A DNA stretch of 6,282 bases, from positions 1 to 6,282 of the forward strand of contig CALMJN010000324.1 in NCBI GenBank assembly GCA_937864385.1, given 5' to 3'. The translations under genes were made by a program, and so were the position numbers. The notes under the pieces are model-generated. The model made no database searches and was not told where the DNA came from. It worked only from the letters and a program-made list of their open reading frames with translations. This document shows positions 1-4,804 of this stretch, piece after piece. The stretch comes from an uncultured Methanosarcinales archaeon. Its GTDB lineage: Archaea > Halobacteriota > Methanosarcinia > Methanotrichales > Methanotrichaceae. How positions within the stretch are numbered: the stretch's first letter is position 1; every line of letters starts with the position of its first letter.

Positions 1-114
1 CCAAATGCGATTTACTGTTCGGACACTGACCTTCATCTCGGCTGCAATAATTTTAGAGCTAATGTTGTTGGTTTTTGCCCTGATTAGGTACTTGACCTTG
101 GCAGGAGTCAGCAT
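1..114 (-). CDS. Transposase/integrase N-terminus (HTH part), cut by the left window edge
   Basis: Reading the minus strand from the ATG at 114-112 gives 38 uninterrupted codons to the window edge. The peptide starts MLTPAKVKYLIRAK, continues with a helix-turn-helix pattern (SSKIIAAEMKVSVRTVNRIW), and is still open at base 1. This resembles the N-terminal DNA-binding segment of archaeal IS481-like transposases and related HTH integrases, where an 'LT-x-x-K-V' opening is followed by a helix rich in Lys, then 'IA-x-x-x-x-VS-x-R-x-V'. Those proteins bind the ends of their own element; the catalytic DDE domain would lie outside the window. The ORF is too short here to confirm the family or whether the gene is intact. 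A TATA-like box at 163-170 lies about 50 bases upstream. No clear Shine-Dalgarno precedes the ATG. The HTH character is visible; the IS family is inferred. Confidence 0.6.
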   Translation of the reverse strand, partial: MLTPAKVKYLIRAKTNNISSKIIAAEMKVSVRTVNRIW

Positions 115-162
115 TTAAACTTTGTTTCTTCTGCCTGACCATGCCGTCTTGAAGTGCATGAG

Positions 163-170
163 TATATAAA
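163..170 (-). promoter_or_regulatory. Archaeal TATA box candidate (TTTATATA on the minus strand)
   Basis: The plus strand reads TATATAAA, which is TTTATATA on the minus strand, the archaeal box A consensus. From here a transcript start about 25 bases away would fall near 138, giving a leader of about 25 bases before the transposase ATG at 114. Read on the plus strand the same box could start a transcript near 195, with a leader of about 45-50 bases ahead of the gene at 243, so it may serve both genes. Position and motif are seen; use is inferred. Confidence 0.45.
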
Positions 171-230
171 TGCCAACAATCTATATCCGGGATGGAAAAA
201 TTTTCATAGCTTAGAGTCTTATTCATCCCT

Positions 231-237
231 AGGAGGT
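231..237 (+). promoter_or_regulatory. Shine-Dalgarno AGGAGGT for the secreted pYEATS protein
   Basis: AGGAGGT is a near-perfect archaeal ribosome site. It lies 5 bases before a TTG (243) and 11 bases before an in-frame ATG (249). Both starts are usable; the TTG spacing is tight but similar to that seen for tupB in this window (5 bases from its site to a TTG). The choice changes the protein by only two residues. Confidence 0.75.
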
Positions 238-242
238 TTATA

Positions 243-1001
243 TTGAAAATGAGACGGATTTTATGTGCTACCACCATGGCCCTATTGTTCTTTGCAGTTA
301 TCAGCCTCGGTGCCGGTCAGCCGCCGACCCTTTTTGCTTCGCCTGCTGCAGTAAACCCCGCAGATAAGATAACCGTCGTCTACTCTGGCGCACCAGGGTT
401 CGACACCGATTGGATCGCCATCTACAGGATAGGCGCAGCGAATGAAAGATACGGGGAGTGGAGATACCTCCGAGGCGAAAAGAGCGGGACTTTGACCTTC
501 GCCGCCCCCCAGGAGTTGGGGGAGTACGAGTTCAGGATGTTTAAGAACTGGGCCGGAAGCGGCAGTTATGAAGAGATCGCCAGGAGCAACACCTTTGCAG
601 TTGTCAGCCTAGGTGCCGGCGAGCCACCGATCCCTGACGGGAGGCCCAACATCCAGATCGTGACCCAGGCGGTGGACCCGGCGACGAATCGGGTATACTA
701 CTCCTATAACCAGCAGGGGCTACAGATCTTCAAAATCAAGGTCCTGGTAACAGGCCCCGACCTATTCAGGATCAGGTCTGTCCACTACCAGCTCCATCAG
801 ACCTTCAGCCCGTCGGAGCGGACCATGACGAACCCTCGAAATAACTTCGAGCTAGAGCTGTGGACCTGGGGGGCTTTTAACATGCCCATCACCGTGACAA
901 TGACGGACGGAAGGGCGTACAGGTACGACTACGGCTTCACCTTCGGAGATCAGTTGAGGGACGCTCAGAAGAGAGGAGTTCCCTTCGTGAGGGTCGGGTG
1001 A
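243..1001 (+). CDS. Secreted protein with SKICH-like/Ig-like domain and prokaryotic YEATS (pYEATS)-like domain
   Basis: A 252-residue protein of unknown function. Residues 1-24 form a signal peptide: Lys/Arg head, hydrophobic stretch 12-20, probable cleavage near SLGA-G; there is no lipobox. Residues about 27-120 look like a beta-sandwich of the SKICH/Ig-like kind, with DWIAIYRIG (near 57-65), a conserved Trp (GEWRY), SGTLTF, then GEYEFRMF and SNTFAV at the end. Residues about 134-235 resemble the prokaryotic YEATS fold: FKIKVLVTGP (163-172), IRSVHYQLHQTF (177-188), then FELELWTWGAFNMPITV (202-218) and a closing DGRAYRYDYGFTF. In eukaryotes YEATS domains read acylated histone lysines; pYEATS members have unknown ligands, and here the domain should be outside the cell. 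A short segment at the signal peptide end is repeated between the domains (291-327 and 594-630). The gene stands alone, flanked by a transposase and pseudogenes. Domain calls rest on motif recognition without a search. Confidence 0.75.
   Translation: MKMRRILCATTMALLFFAVISLGAGQPPTLFASPAAVNPADKITVVYSGAPGFDTDWIAIYRIGAANERYGEWRYLRGEKSGTLTFAAPQELGEYEFRMFKNWAGSGSYEEIARSNTFAVVSLGAGEPPIPDGRPNIQIVTQAVDPATNRVYYSYNQQGLQIFKIKVLVTGPDLFRIRSVHYQLHQTFSPSERTMTNPRNNFELELWTWGAFNMPITVTMTDGRAYRYDYGFTFGDQLRDAQKRGVPFVRVG
291..327 (+). repeat. Internal direct repeat, copy 1 (signal peptide end)
   Basis: This 37-base segment encodes FAVISLGAGQPP plus the first base-pair of the next codon. It matches copy 2 at 594-630 at 32 of 37 bases by eye. 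The offset is 303 bases, exactly 101 codons, so both copies are in the same frame. Confidence 0.8.
594..630 (+). repeat. Internal direct repeat, copy 2 (linker between the two domains)
   Basis: This segment encodes FAVVSLGAGEPP, joining the SKICH-like domain to the pYEATS-like domain. Differences from copy 1 are five single bases, two changing an amino acid (Ile to Val, Gln to Glu). The copies bracket one whole domain, as expected if a domain-plus-linker module was duplicated and a copy later lost, or if the linker was copied from the signal peptide end. Confidence 0.8.
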
Positions 1002-1172
1002 GGTTCTTCACCTCGGCTAAAACGACCACCTGAACCTTCCCCGCTCTGGGAAAGGCGGGATGTCGGGGCAGTCATGAGGGCGAGGATCAGTCTTCCCGGC
1101 CTAAAGAGGCTCGACCTCAAAGCCCCTCTATCGTTGTTATCAACCTCAACCGACTGAACCTACAGGGCCCAT
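1002..1172. other. Non-coding gap with a possible hairpin after the pYEATS gene
   Basis: No convincing coding sequence is seen in any frame. A hairpin can be drawn at 1035-1055: arm CCTTCCC (1035-1041), a 6-base loop, and arm GGGAAAGG (1048-1055) with one bulged A. It starts 33 bases after the stop of the upstream gene. No T-run follows, so a terminator role is doubtful; an overlapping alternative pairing CCCGC/GCGGG (1040-1044 with 1055-1059) competes with it. Confidence 0.3.
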
Positions 1173-1477
1173 GGCAACCCTAAGAGCCCCTATCTCAGCC
1201 AGCTCATACCCCGCTATCCCTTGGTGGGGGACAACATCGTGGAGAAGGGCTATCCCAAGTTCGAGGTCTATGAGGAGGGAGCGCCTGGCTATGTCTACAT
1301 CAACAAATCCCAGTACTTCGAGGACGTACCAAAGGAGATCTGGGTGTTTCATGTGGGCGGAGGCAGCTCTCCTTCGACGATATCATGCACTGCCAGAAGG
1401 TGGTCGTAGCTTTGAAGGAGACAATCCGGCTGATGGAGGGGATCGACCAAGCCATACCGGTATGGCCGATCGAGTAG
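1173..1477 (+). pseudogene. Remnant of a type ISP/IIG-like restriction-modification enzyme, C-terminal end only, frameshifted
   Basis: Two reading frames together encode the recognisable C-terminus of large fused helicase/N6-adenine-methylase restriction enzymes (type ISP, LlaBIII-like specificity domain). Bases 1173-1361 give GNPKSPYLSQLIPRYPLVGDN, then VYINKSQYFEDVPKEIWVFH and VGG. The family normally continues GGYQV-x-x-KWLKDRKGR-x-LSFDDI. Here everything between GG and RQLSFDDI is gone and the frame shifts at about 1360. The second frame, 1361-1474, gives RQLSFDDIMHCQKVVVALKE, later LMEGID and ending VWPIE before TAG at 1475-1477. An in-frame TGA at 1155-1157 closes the left side. An intact enzyme of this family is typically well over 900 residues; only about 100 remain, so it cannot act. 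The deletion size (roughly 13 codons plus a frame change) is inferred from my recollection of the family. The first frame could only make an orphan fragment of about 60 residues. Confidence 0.75.
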
Positions 1478-1645
1478 AGGGCCATCGTATCTTTTGGCCC
1501 TGTGACACGGATGAACATCAAAATGCCAAATGGACAGCTAATAACCATACCCATCTCCGGCAATCTTAAGATCGGACTGCTAAAGTCGGCGATTAGAAAG
1601 GCTGGGCTGGATGATGAAGAATTTATTACGCTCCTGGAGGAATGA
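1478..1645 (+). pseudogene. hicA: HicA-family toxin remnant lacking its N-terminal half and catalytic histidine
   Basis: From the ATG at 1511 the frame encodes 44 residues: MNIKMPNGQLITIPISGNLK, then IGLLKSAIRKAGLDDEEF and a final LLEE before TGA (1643-1645). This matches the C-terminal half of HicA/YcfA-like mRNA interferases, where '(D/N)G-x-x-(I/V)T(I/V)P' precedes 'LK-x-G-x-L-x-x-I-x-(R/K)-x-AGL-x-x-EEF'. HicA normally has a first helix and a Gly-Ser-His motif holding the catalytic His, about 30-35 residues ahead of this point. In-frame upstream codons read only RAIVSFGPVTR back to the TAG at 1475-1477; the G-P-V there sits where G-S-H would be, so the His is absent. It lies 6 bases before hicB, the normal hicA-hicB order. 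RNase activity is unlikely. A short expressed peptide that still binds HicB cannot be excluded, though there is no strong ribosome site before 1511 or the GTG at 1502. Confidence 0.7.
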
Positions 1646-1651
1646 TTAGAT

Positions 1652-1879
1652 ATGGAATACACCATTCTAGTACATCAGGCAGAGGAAGGTGGCTTCTGGT
1701 CAGAGATTCCCGTACTTCCCGGATGCTATTCTCAAGGTGAGACAATTGATGAAGCCTTGCACAATGCCAAGGAGGCCATCGAATCCTACCTAATCGCCTT
1801 GAAAGAAGATTTGGTAGCGGCCCCAATCGAAGAGAGCCTATTCATAGGAAAGGTTAGAGTGGAAGTTGCGGGCCTGTGA
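1652..1879 (+). CDS. hicB: HicB-family antitoxin (UPF0150-like), short single-domain form
   Basis: A 75-residue protein with the HicB partial RNase H-like fold signature: strand EYTILVHQAEEGGFWSEIP (2-20), then LPGCYSQGETIDEAL (22-36) and a helix NAKEAIESYL (38-47), with a final strand near 66-73. The family neutralises HicA, a small dsRBD-like mRNA interferase, by occluding its active site. Long HicB forms add a C-terminal helix-turn-helix or ribbon-helix-helix domain for autoregulation; this one ends without it, like many archaeal UPF0150 proteins. A ribosome site GGAGG at 1636-1640 lies inside the end of the hicA remnant, 11 bases before the ATG. Because its partner is headless, this is probably an orphan antitoxin, or it acts on a HicA elsewhere. 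The reading frame itself is intact. Confidence 0.85.
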   Translation: MEYTILVHQAEEGGFWSEIPVLPGCYSQGETIDEALHNAKEAIESYLIALKEDLVAAPIEESLFIGKVRVEVAGL

Positions 1880-2098
1880 TCCTGCGTGACGCTGGCAGAA
1901 GTGGTTTCCTGAGTGGTTTCCTGATGAATTCAGTCGATCGCACTTGTTCAAGCAATCGTAAAACAATTTTCACAAAATATTTATAATGTTTGGAAATGGC
2001 TATGATGGTCTTCGACTTCCTCTGCCTTCTCTGATCAAGCCCATGATCCTACGTTGCGGCATTTCTCAGTTGTGAATGTTGTGCTATGGAATCTATGA
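1880..2098. other. Intergenic gap between hicB and the epimerase (convergent)
   Basis: No gene is supported here. Besides the 12-base tandem repeat, an AT-rich patch at 1958-1987 contains a small inverted repeat ATTTT-CAC-AAAAT (1966-1978) and a TATA-like run (ATTTATAA, within 1978-1986). The T-rich tracts on both strands would suit weak archaeal termination for hicB (plus) and the epimerase (minus), which converge here. A promoter role has no obvious downstream gene on the plus strand. Confidence 0.35.
1901..1924 (+). repeat. Tandem duplication of GTGGTTTCCTGA (2 copies)
   Basis: Two perfect 12-base copies lie head to tail at 1901-1912 and 1913-1924, just after hicB. This looks like a recent slippage or short duplication in non-coding DNA. 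No third copy is seen. Confidence 0.85.
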
Positions 2099-3058
2099 TC
2101 AGGCCGATCCGTCTCTCAGCAGAGCCTCTACCGCCGAATGTATGGCCTGGGATGAGCTGCCCTTCGGCCTCCATCCCAGGCTCTTGATTTTATCCAGAGA
2201 GAGAAGCATAACCCGGACATCCCCCTTCCAGCCCCGGCCCTCCTCGCCGCTGGTATAGCGGTAAGAGACATCCTTCAGGCCCATATGGCGGACGACGATA
2301 TCTGCGATCTCCTTCACATCCACGGCGTCCTCCGAGCCTATGTTGAAGAGGTTCACCTTTTCCTCTGAGGCCTGCAGGCATAGCAGCATTGCCTCTACGC
2401 AGTCCTTGACCTCCAAATAGGACTTCTTCTGCCTGCCGGAGCCCAGGATCTCGAGCTCAGCTGGATTCTCTCGCAGCTTCCTGATGAAATCAAACAGCAC
2501 CCCGTGGCTTGCTCTCTCTCCCACGATATTGGCAAAGCGGTAGATCCAGGCCTGCATATCGAAGGTATGGCAATAAGAGGATATGAGGGCCTCGCAGGCC
2601 AGCTTGGAGGCTCCGTAAAGGGAGATGGGCAGAAGAGGCCCATACTCCTCCGGGGTGGGGATCTGATTCGCCTCTCCGTAAACCGTGGATGTGGAGGTGA
2701 AGGCTATCTTCTTCACCTTCGCCGCCCTCATGGCTTCCAGCAAATTGTGGGTGGCGATGATATTTTGCCTCAAGTGAACATTTGAGTCGATGGCGCCCAG
2801 CCTGACATCGGGATTCGCTGCCAGATGAAACACCATATCCTTCCCCGCCAGAGCATCGGCGAGGCAGTCAGGCTGCACCAGATCTGCCTCTATAAGACGG
2901 AAATTGGATTTTCCCATATAGCCGGCCAGTCTCTCTCTCTTTCCGGAGCTGAAATTGTCCAGAACGGTCACATCGTTGTCTGCCAGCAGTCTATCCAGCA
3001 GATGGCTGCCGATAAATCCCGCCCCTCCGGTTATGAGAATTGAAGATCCACTAGCCAT
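2099..3058 (-). CDS. NAD-dependent epimerase/dehydratase, UDP-glucose 4-epimerase-like (extended SDR)
   Basis: A 319-residue cytoplasmic nucleotide-sugar enzyme, the usual length for the family. The Rossmann NAD site is GGAGFIGSH (11-19, with G11, G14, G17), and D34 after the second strand would bind the NAD adenosine ribose. HLAAN (78-82) follows. The catalytic set is T123 or S124 in TSTSTVYG (121-128) and the YGASK pair Y148/K152. The C-terminal half (RFANIVGERASHGVLFDFI, then GSGRQKKSYLEVKDCVEA) carries the sugar-nucleotide part and the typical 'Y-x-x-V-x-D' segment. Members interconvert UDP-glucose and UDP-galactose or their N-acetyl forms for glycans and cell-envelope sugars; the exact substrate cannot be read from sequence. 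The ATG at 3058 leaves six residues before the first strand, so it is the likely start; only AGGT lies directly upstream. It is divergent from tupA and shares its upstream gap. The TSTSTVYG version is common in archaeal members. Confidence 0.88.
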   Translation of the reverse strand: MASGSSILITGGAGFIGSHLLDRLLADNDVTVLDNFSSGKRERLAGYMGKSNFRLIEADLVQPDCLADALAGKDMVFHLAANPDVRLGAIDSNVHLRQNIIATHNLLEAMRAAKVKKIAFTSTSTVYGEANQIPTPEEYGPLLPISLYGASKLACEALISSYCHTFDMQAWIYRFANIVGERASHGVLFDFIRKLRENPAELEILGSGRQKKSYLEVKDCVEAMLLCLQASEEKVNLFNIGSEDAVDVKEIADIVVRHMGLKDVSYRYTSGEEGRGWKGDVRVMLLSLDKIKSLGWRPKGSSSQAIHSAVEALLRDGSA

Positions 3059-3182
3059 GACCTGCTAAAAACGGAGGGGAGACGAGAAAAAGCTTTCCCT
3101 TTTCCATCCATCCACTCAGTTGATCTGATTCATTAACATAAGCTTTTTATGGACAGCAGATATGCTTTCAAGGGGACCATAT
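3059..3182. promoter_or_regulatory. Divergent promoter region between the epimerase and the tungstate transporter operon
   Basis: This 124-base gap must hold the promoters of both neighbours. The most AT-rich patch is at about 3127-3151 and includes CATTAACATA and AAGCTTTTTAT. On the minus strand the latter reads ATAAAAAGCTT, a poor TATA box about 85 bases before the epimerase. On the plus strand it would start a transcript near 3170, leaving a very short leader before the ATG at 3183. AAGCTT occurs twice, at 3090-3095 and 3141-3146, about 51 bases apart. A molybdate/tungstate-responsive site cannot be identified by eye. AGGGGAC (3171-3177) is the probable ribosome site for tupA. Confidence 0.4.
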
Positions 3183-4103
3183 ATGCAGAGAAATTTAAGG
3201 ATATCGATGTTTTTACTTGCATTGATCACAGTCAGCGCTGCCCTTTCTGCAGCGGATGAGGGCCGGCTGAAGATAGCCACCACCAGCAGCCTGTATGATA
3301 CCGGCCTGCTGGAGAGCATCGTGGACCAATTCATAGAGAAAAATGACGCCACAGTGCAGATTCCCTCCCACGGCGGCACAGGGATCGCCATTGCCGCCGG
3401 TCAGAAGGGAGACGTGGATCTGCTCATAGTCCATGATAAGGCCCGGGAGGTCAAGTTCATTGAAGAGGGAGACGGCCTGGAGAGGCGGTGCTTTGCTTAC
3501 AACTACTTCTATATCGTGGGCCCTGATGATGATCCGGCTGGCGTCTCAGGATTGAACGCCTCCCAGGCCTTCAAGAGCATTATGGAGAGCGGTCTCTCCA
3601 ACCCGGACCAGGTCAAGTTCATCACCAGAGGCGATCTCTCCGGAACTCATTCCAAAGAGCAGTCGCTCTGGAAGGCAGCCGGTTATGACTACTCTGCCGT
3701 CAACACCTCAGGCCCCTGGTATGTGGATGCAGGCAGCCCCATGGGTGCAACCCTGATCATGGCCAATGAAAAGTCGGCTTACACCCTCACCGATATGTCC
3801 ACCTTTATGGCCTACAAGGGCAATCTGACTCTGGTTCCTCTGATCGAGGGCGGCGATGAACTGCTCAATGTCTATTCCGCCATAGCCATCAATCCGGAGA
3901 AGCATCCGGGGGTCAACTGCCAGCTTGCCAATCTGTTCATAGACTACCTGGTATCTCCGGAGTGCCAGGAGATCATAGGCACTTACGGCCAGGAGCAGTA
4001 CGGAAAGCCGCTCTTCTTTAAGGGAGAGGGCAATTGCGACTTAATGGGCTGCTCCGCCGAGGAATGCGTGGTGCCCACCCAGGCTGGCTGCGCGCAGGCC
4101 TGA
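3183..4103 (+). CDS. tupA: Tungstate (or molybdate) ABC transporter substrate-binding protein, TupA type
   Basis: The extracytoplasmic binding protein of a TupABC importer (COG2998-like), 306 residues from the ATG at 3183. An ATG at 3162 would add seven residues; 3183 is preferred because MQRNLRISMFLLALITVSA makes a standard signal peptide and AGGGGAC lies 5 bases upstream. Family hallmarks in order: KIATTSSLYDTGLL at the start of the mature protein (oxyanion-binding TTS), HGGTGIAIAAGQKGDVDLLI with V-H-D-K-A-R-E next, YFYIVGPDDDPAGVSG, TRGDLSGTHSKEQSLW, GSPMGATLIMANEKSAYTLT and, late, YSAIAINP. The two TTS/SGTH regions bind the oxyanion. After the usual end (GKPLFF) comes an extra tail of about 27 residues with four cysteines spaced C-x4-C-x4-C-x7-C. 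There is no lipobox and no C-terminal membrane helix, so anchoring may be through an uncleaved signal helix or the tail. It is first in the operon. TupA is normally highly selective for tungstate; selectivity here is inferred from family. Confidence 0.9.
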   Translation: MQRNLRISMFLLALITVSAALSAADEGRLKIATTSSLYDTGLLESIVDQFIEKNDATVQIPSHGGTGIAIAAGQKGDVDLLIVHDKAREVKFIEEGDGLERRCFAYNYFYIVGPDDDPAGVSGLNASQAFKSIMESGLSNPDQVKFITRGDLSGTHSKEQSLWKAAGYDYSAVNTSGPWYVDAGSPMGATLIMANEKSAYTLTDMSTFMAYKGNLTLVPLIEGGDELLNVYSAIAINPEKHPGVNCQLANLFIDYLVSPECQEIIGTYGQEQYGKPLFFKGEGNCDLMGCSAEECVVPTQAGCAQA

Positions 4104-4110
4104 GAGGAGG
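4104..4110 (+). promoter_or_regulatory. Shine-Dalgarno GAGGAGG deciding the TTG start of tupB
   Basis: GAGGAGG begins one base after the tupA stop and sits 5 bases before a TTG at 4116. No ATG near it is in frame, so it fixes TTG as the start. The next in-frame ATG (4182) would remove the N-terminal amphipathic segment but leave the first membrane helix. Confidence 0.8.
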
Positions 4111-4115
4111 AATAT

Positions 4116-4802
4116 TTGGAGGAGATCTGGAACGGGATATTGAGGGCAGTAGAGCTCATAGTGACCCTCAATCCCGAGGTCATGGAAATCACAGCCAGGT
4201 CTCTTTTTATCTCTTTTACTGCTGCAACTCTGGCGGCAGCGATCGACATTCCCCTGGGCGGCCTGATAGAGCTGAGGGAGTTCCGGGGAAAGAGAGCCCT
4301 TGTAGACCTCATTCAAACCCTCTACGGCCTGCCCACGGTGACAGTGGGCCTTTTGGTCTTTCTGCTCCTCTCCCGATCCGGGCCTTTTGGGAGCCTGGAG
4401 CTCCTATACACCCCCACGGGCATGGTCATCGGCCAGATGATCCTCATCTCTCCCATCCTCATCGGCCTGACCATCTCTGCCCTGAGGGGGGTCAGCCCTC
4501 ATATCAGAGATACCGCCATCTCTCTTGGGGCGAATGAGAGCCAGGTTATAAGGACCATTATAAAGGAGGCCAGATTTGCAGTCGTAGCTGCGGTCCTGAT
4601 CGGCTTTGGCCGGGCTCTATCCGAGGTGGGCGTGGCCATGATGATCGGAGGAAATATCAGGGACTATACCCGGGTTCTCACCACATCCATTGCTCTCCAG
4701 ACCTCCATGGGCAATCTGGAGACCTCCATGGCTCTGGGAATCATACTGATAGGCATATCCATGATCCTCAATCTCTCTCTCAGCCGCTTCCAGGGTAGGT
4801 AA
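4116..4802 (+). CDS. tupB: Tungstate ABC transporter permease, TupB type
   Basis: A 228-residue inner-membrane channel subunit (COG4662-like), of normal length. The first helix is near residues 28-50 (SLFISFTAATLAAA), followed by a cytoplasmic stretch ELREFRGKRALVDLIQTLYG, then helices near 72-86 (LPTVTVGLLVFLLLS), 102-122 (GMVIGQMILISPILIGLTIS), about 150-168 and 203-222. The ATPase-coupling EAA-type loop is ISLGANESQVIRTIIKEA (135-152), followed by GFGRALSEVGVAMMIGGN. The YGLPTV and SEVGVAMMIGGN motifs are typical of TupB/WtpB permeases. It is 12 bases after tupA and 2 before tupC, so translation is probably coupled. A short imperfect duplication in the coding DNA (GACCTCCATGG at about 4699 and 4721) gives T-S-M twice (QTSMGNLETSMALG). 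Confidence 0.9.
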   Translation: MEEIWNGILRAVELIVTLNPEVMEITARSLFISFTAATLAAAIDIPLGGLIELREFRGKRALVDLIQTLYGLPTVTVGLLVFLLLSRSGPFGSLELLYTPTGMVIGQMILISPILIGLTISALRGVSPHIRDTAISLGANESQVIRTIIKEARFAVVAAVLIGFGRALSEVGVAMMIGGNIRDYTRVLTTSIALQTSMGNLETSMALGIILIGISMILNLSLSRFQGR

Positions 4803-4804
4803 TC

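Noticed and set aside
59..277. 72-codon minus-strand open frame overlapping the transposase start
   Set aside because: It is in a different phase from the HTH peptide, overlaps the start of the secreted protein and shows no domain; the shorter frame at 1-114 is the one with a motif.
1475..1477. TAG read as pyrrolysine, fusing the restriction relic to the HicA remnant
   Set aside because: Some methanogens decode TAG as pyrrolysine, and the frame is open across it. But VWPIE is where this enzyme family naturally ends, the two halves belong to unrelated families, and the upstream gene is already broken.
1171..1569. 132-codon open frame on the plus strand
   Set aside because: It overlaps the restriction relic and the HicA remnant out of frame; its translation is Arg/Ser-rich with no family pattern.
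1300..1665. 121-codon minus-strand open frame
   Set aside because: It is antisense to the restriction, hicA and hicB coding sequence and has no recognisable motif.
2076..2258. 60-codon plus-strand frame over the epimerase 3' end
   Set aside because: It is antisense to the conserved end of the epimerase; no motif or ribosome site.
4034..4537. 167-codon plus-strand frame over tupA/tupB
   Set aside because: Its translation is rich in Gly, Pro, His and Arg, typical of an off-frame reading of GC-rich coding DNA; tupB in the other frame has clear permease motifs.
4695..4735. Short repeat inside tupB as a mobile or regulatory repeat
   Set aside because: Only GACCTCCATGG is repeated, in frame, giving T-S-M twice in a region typical of the family; ordinary coding sequence explains it.
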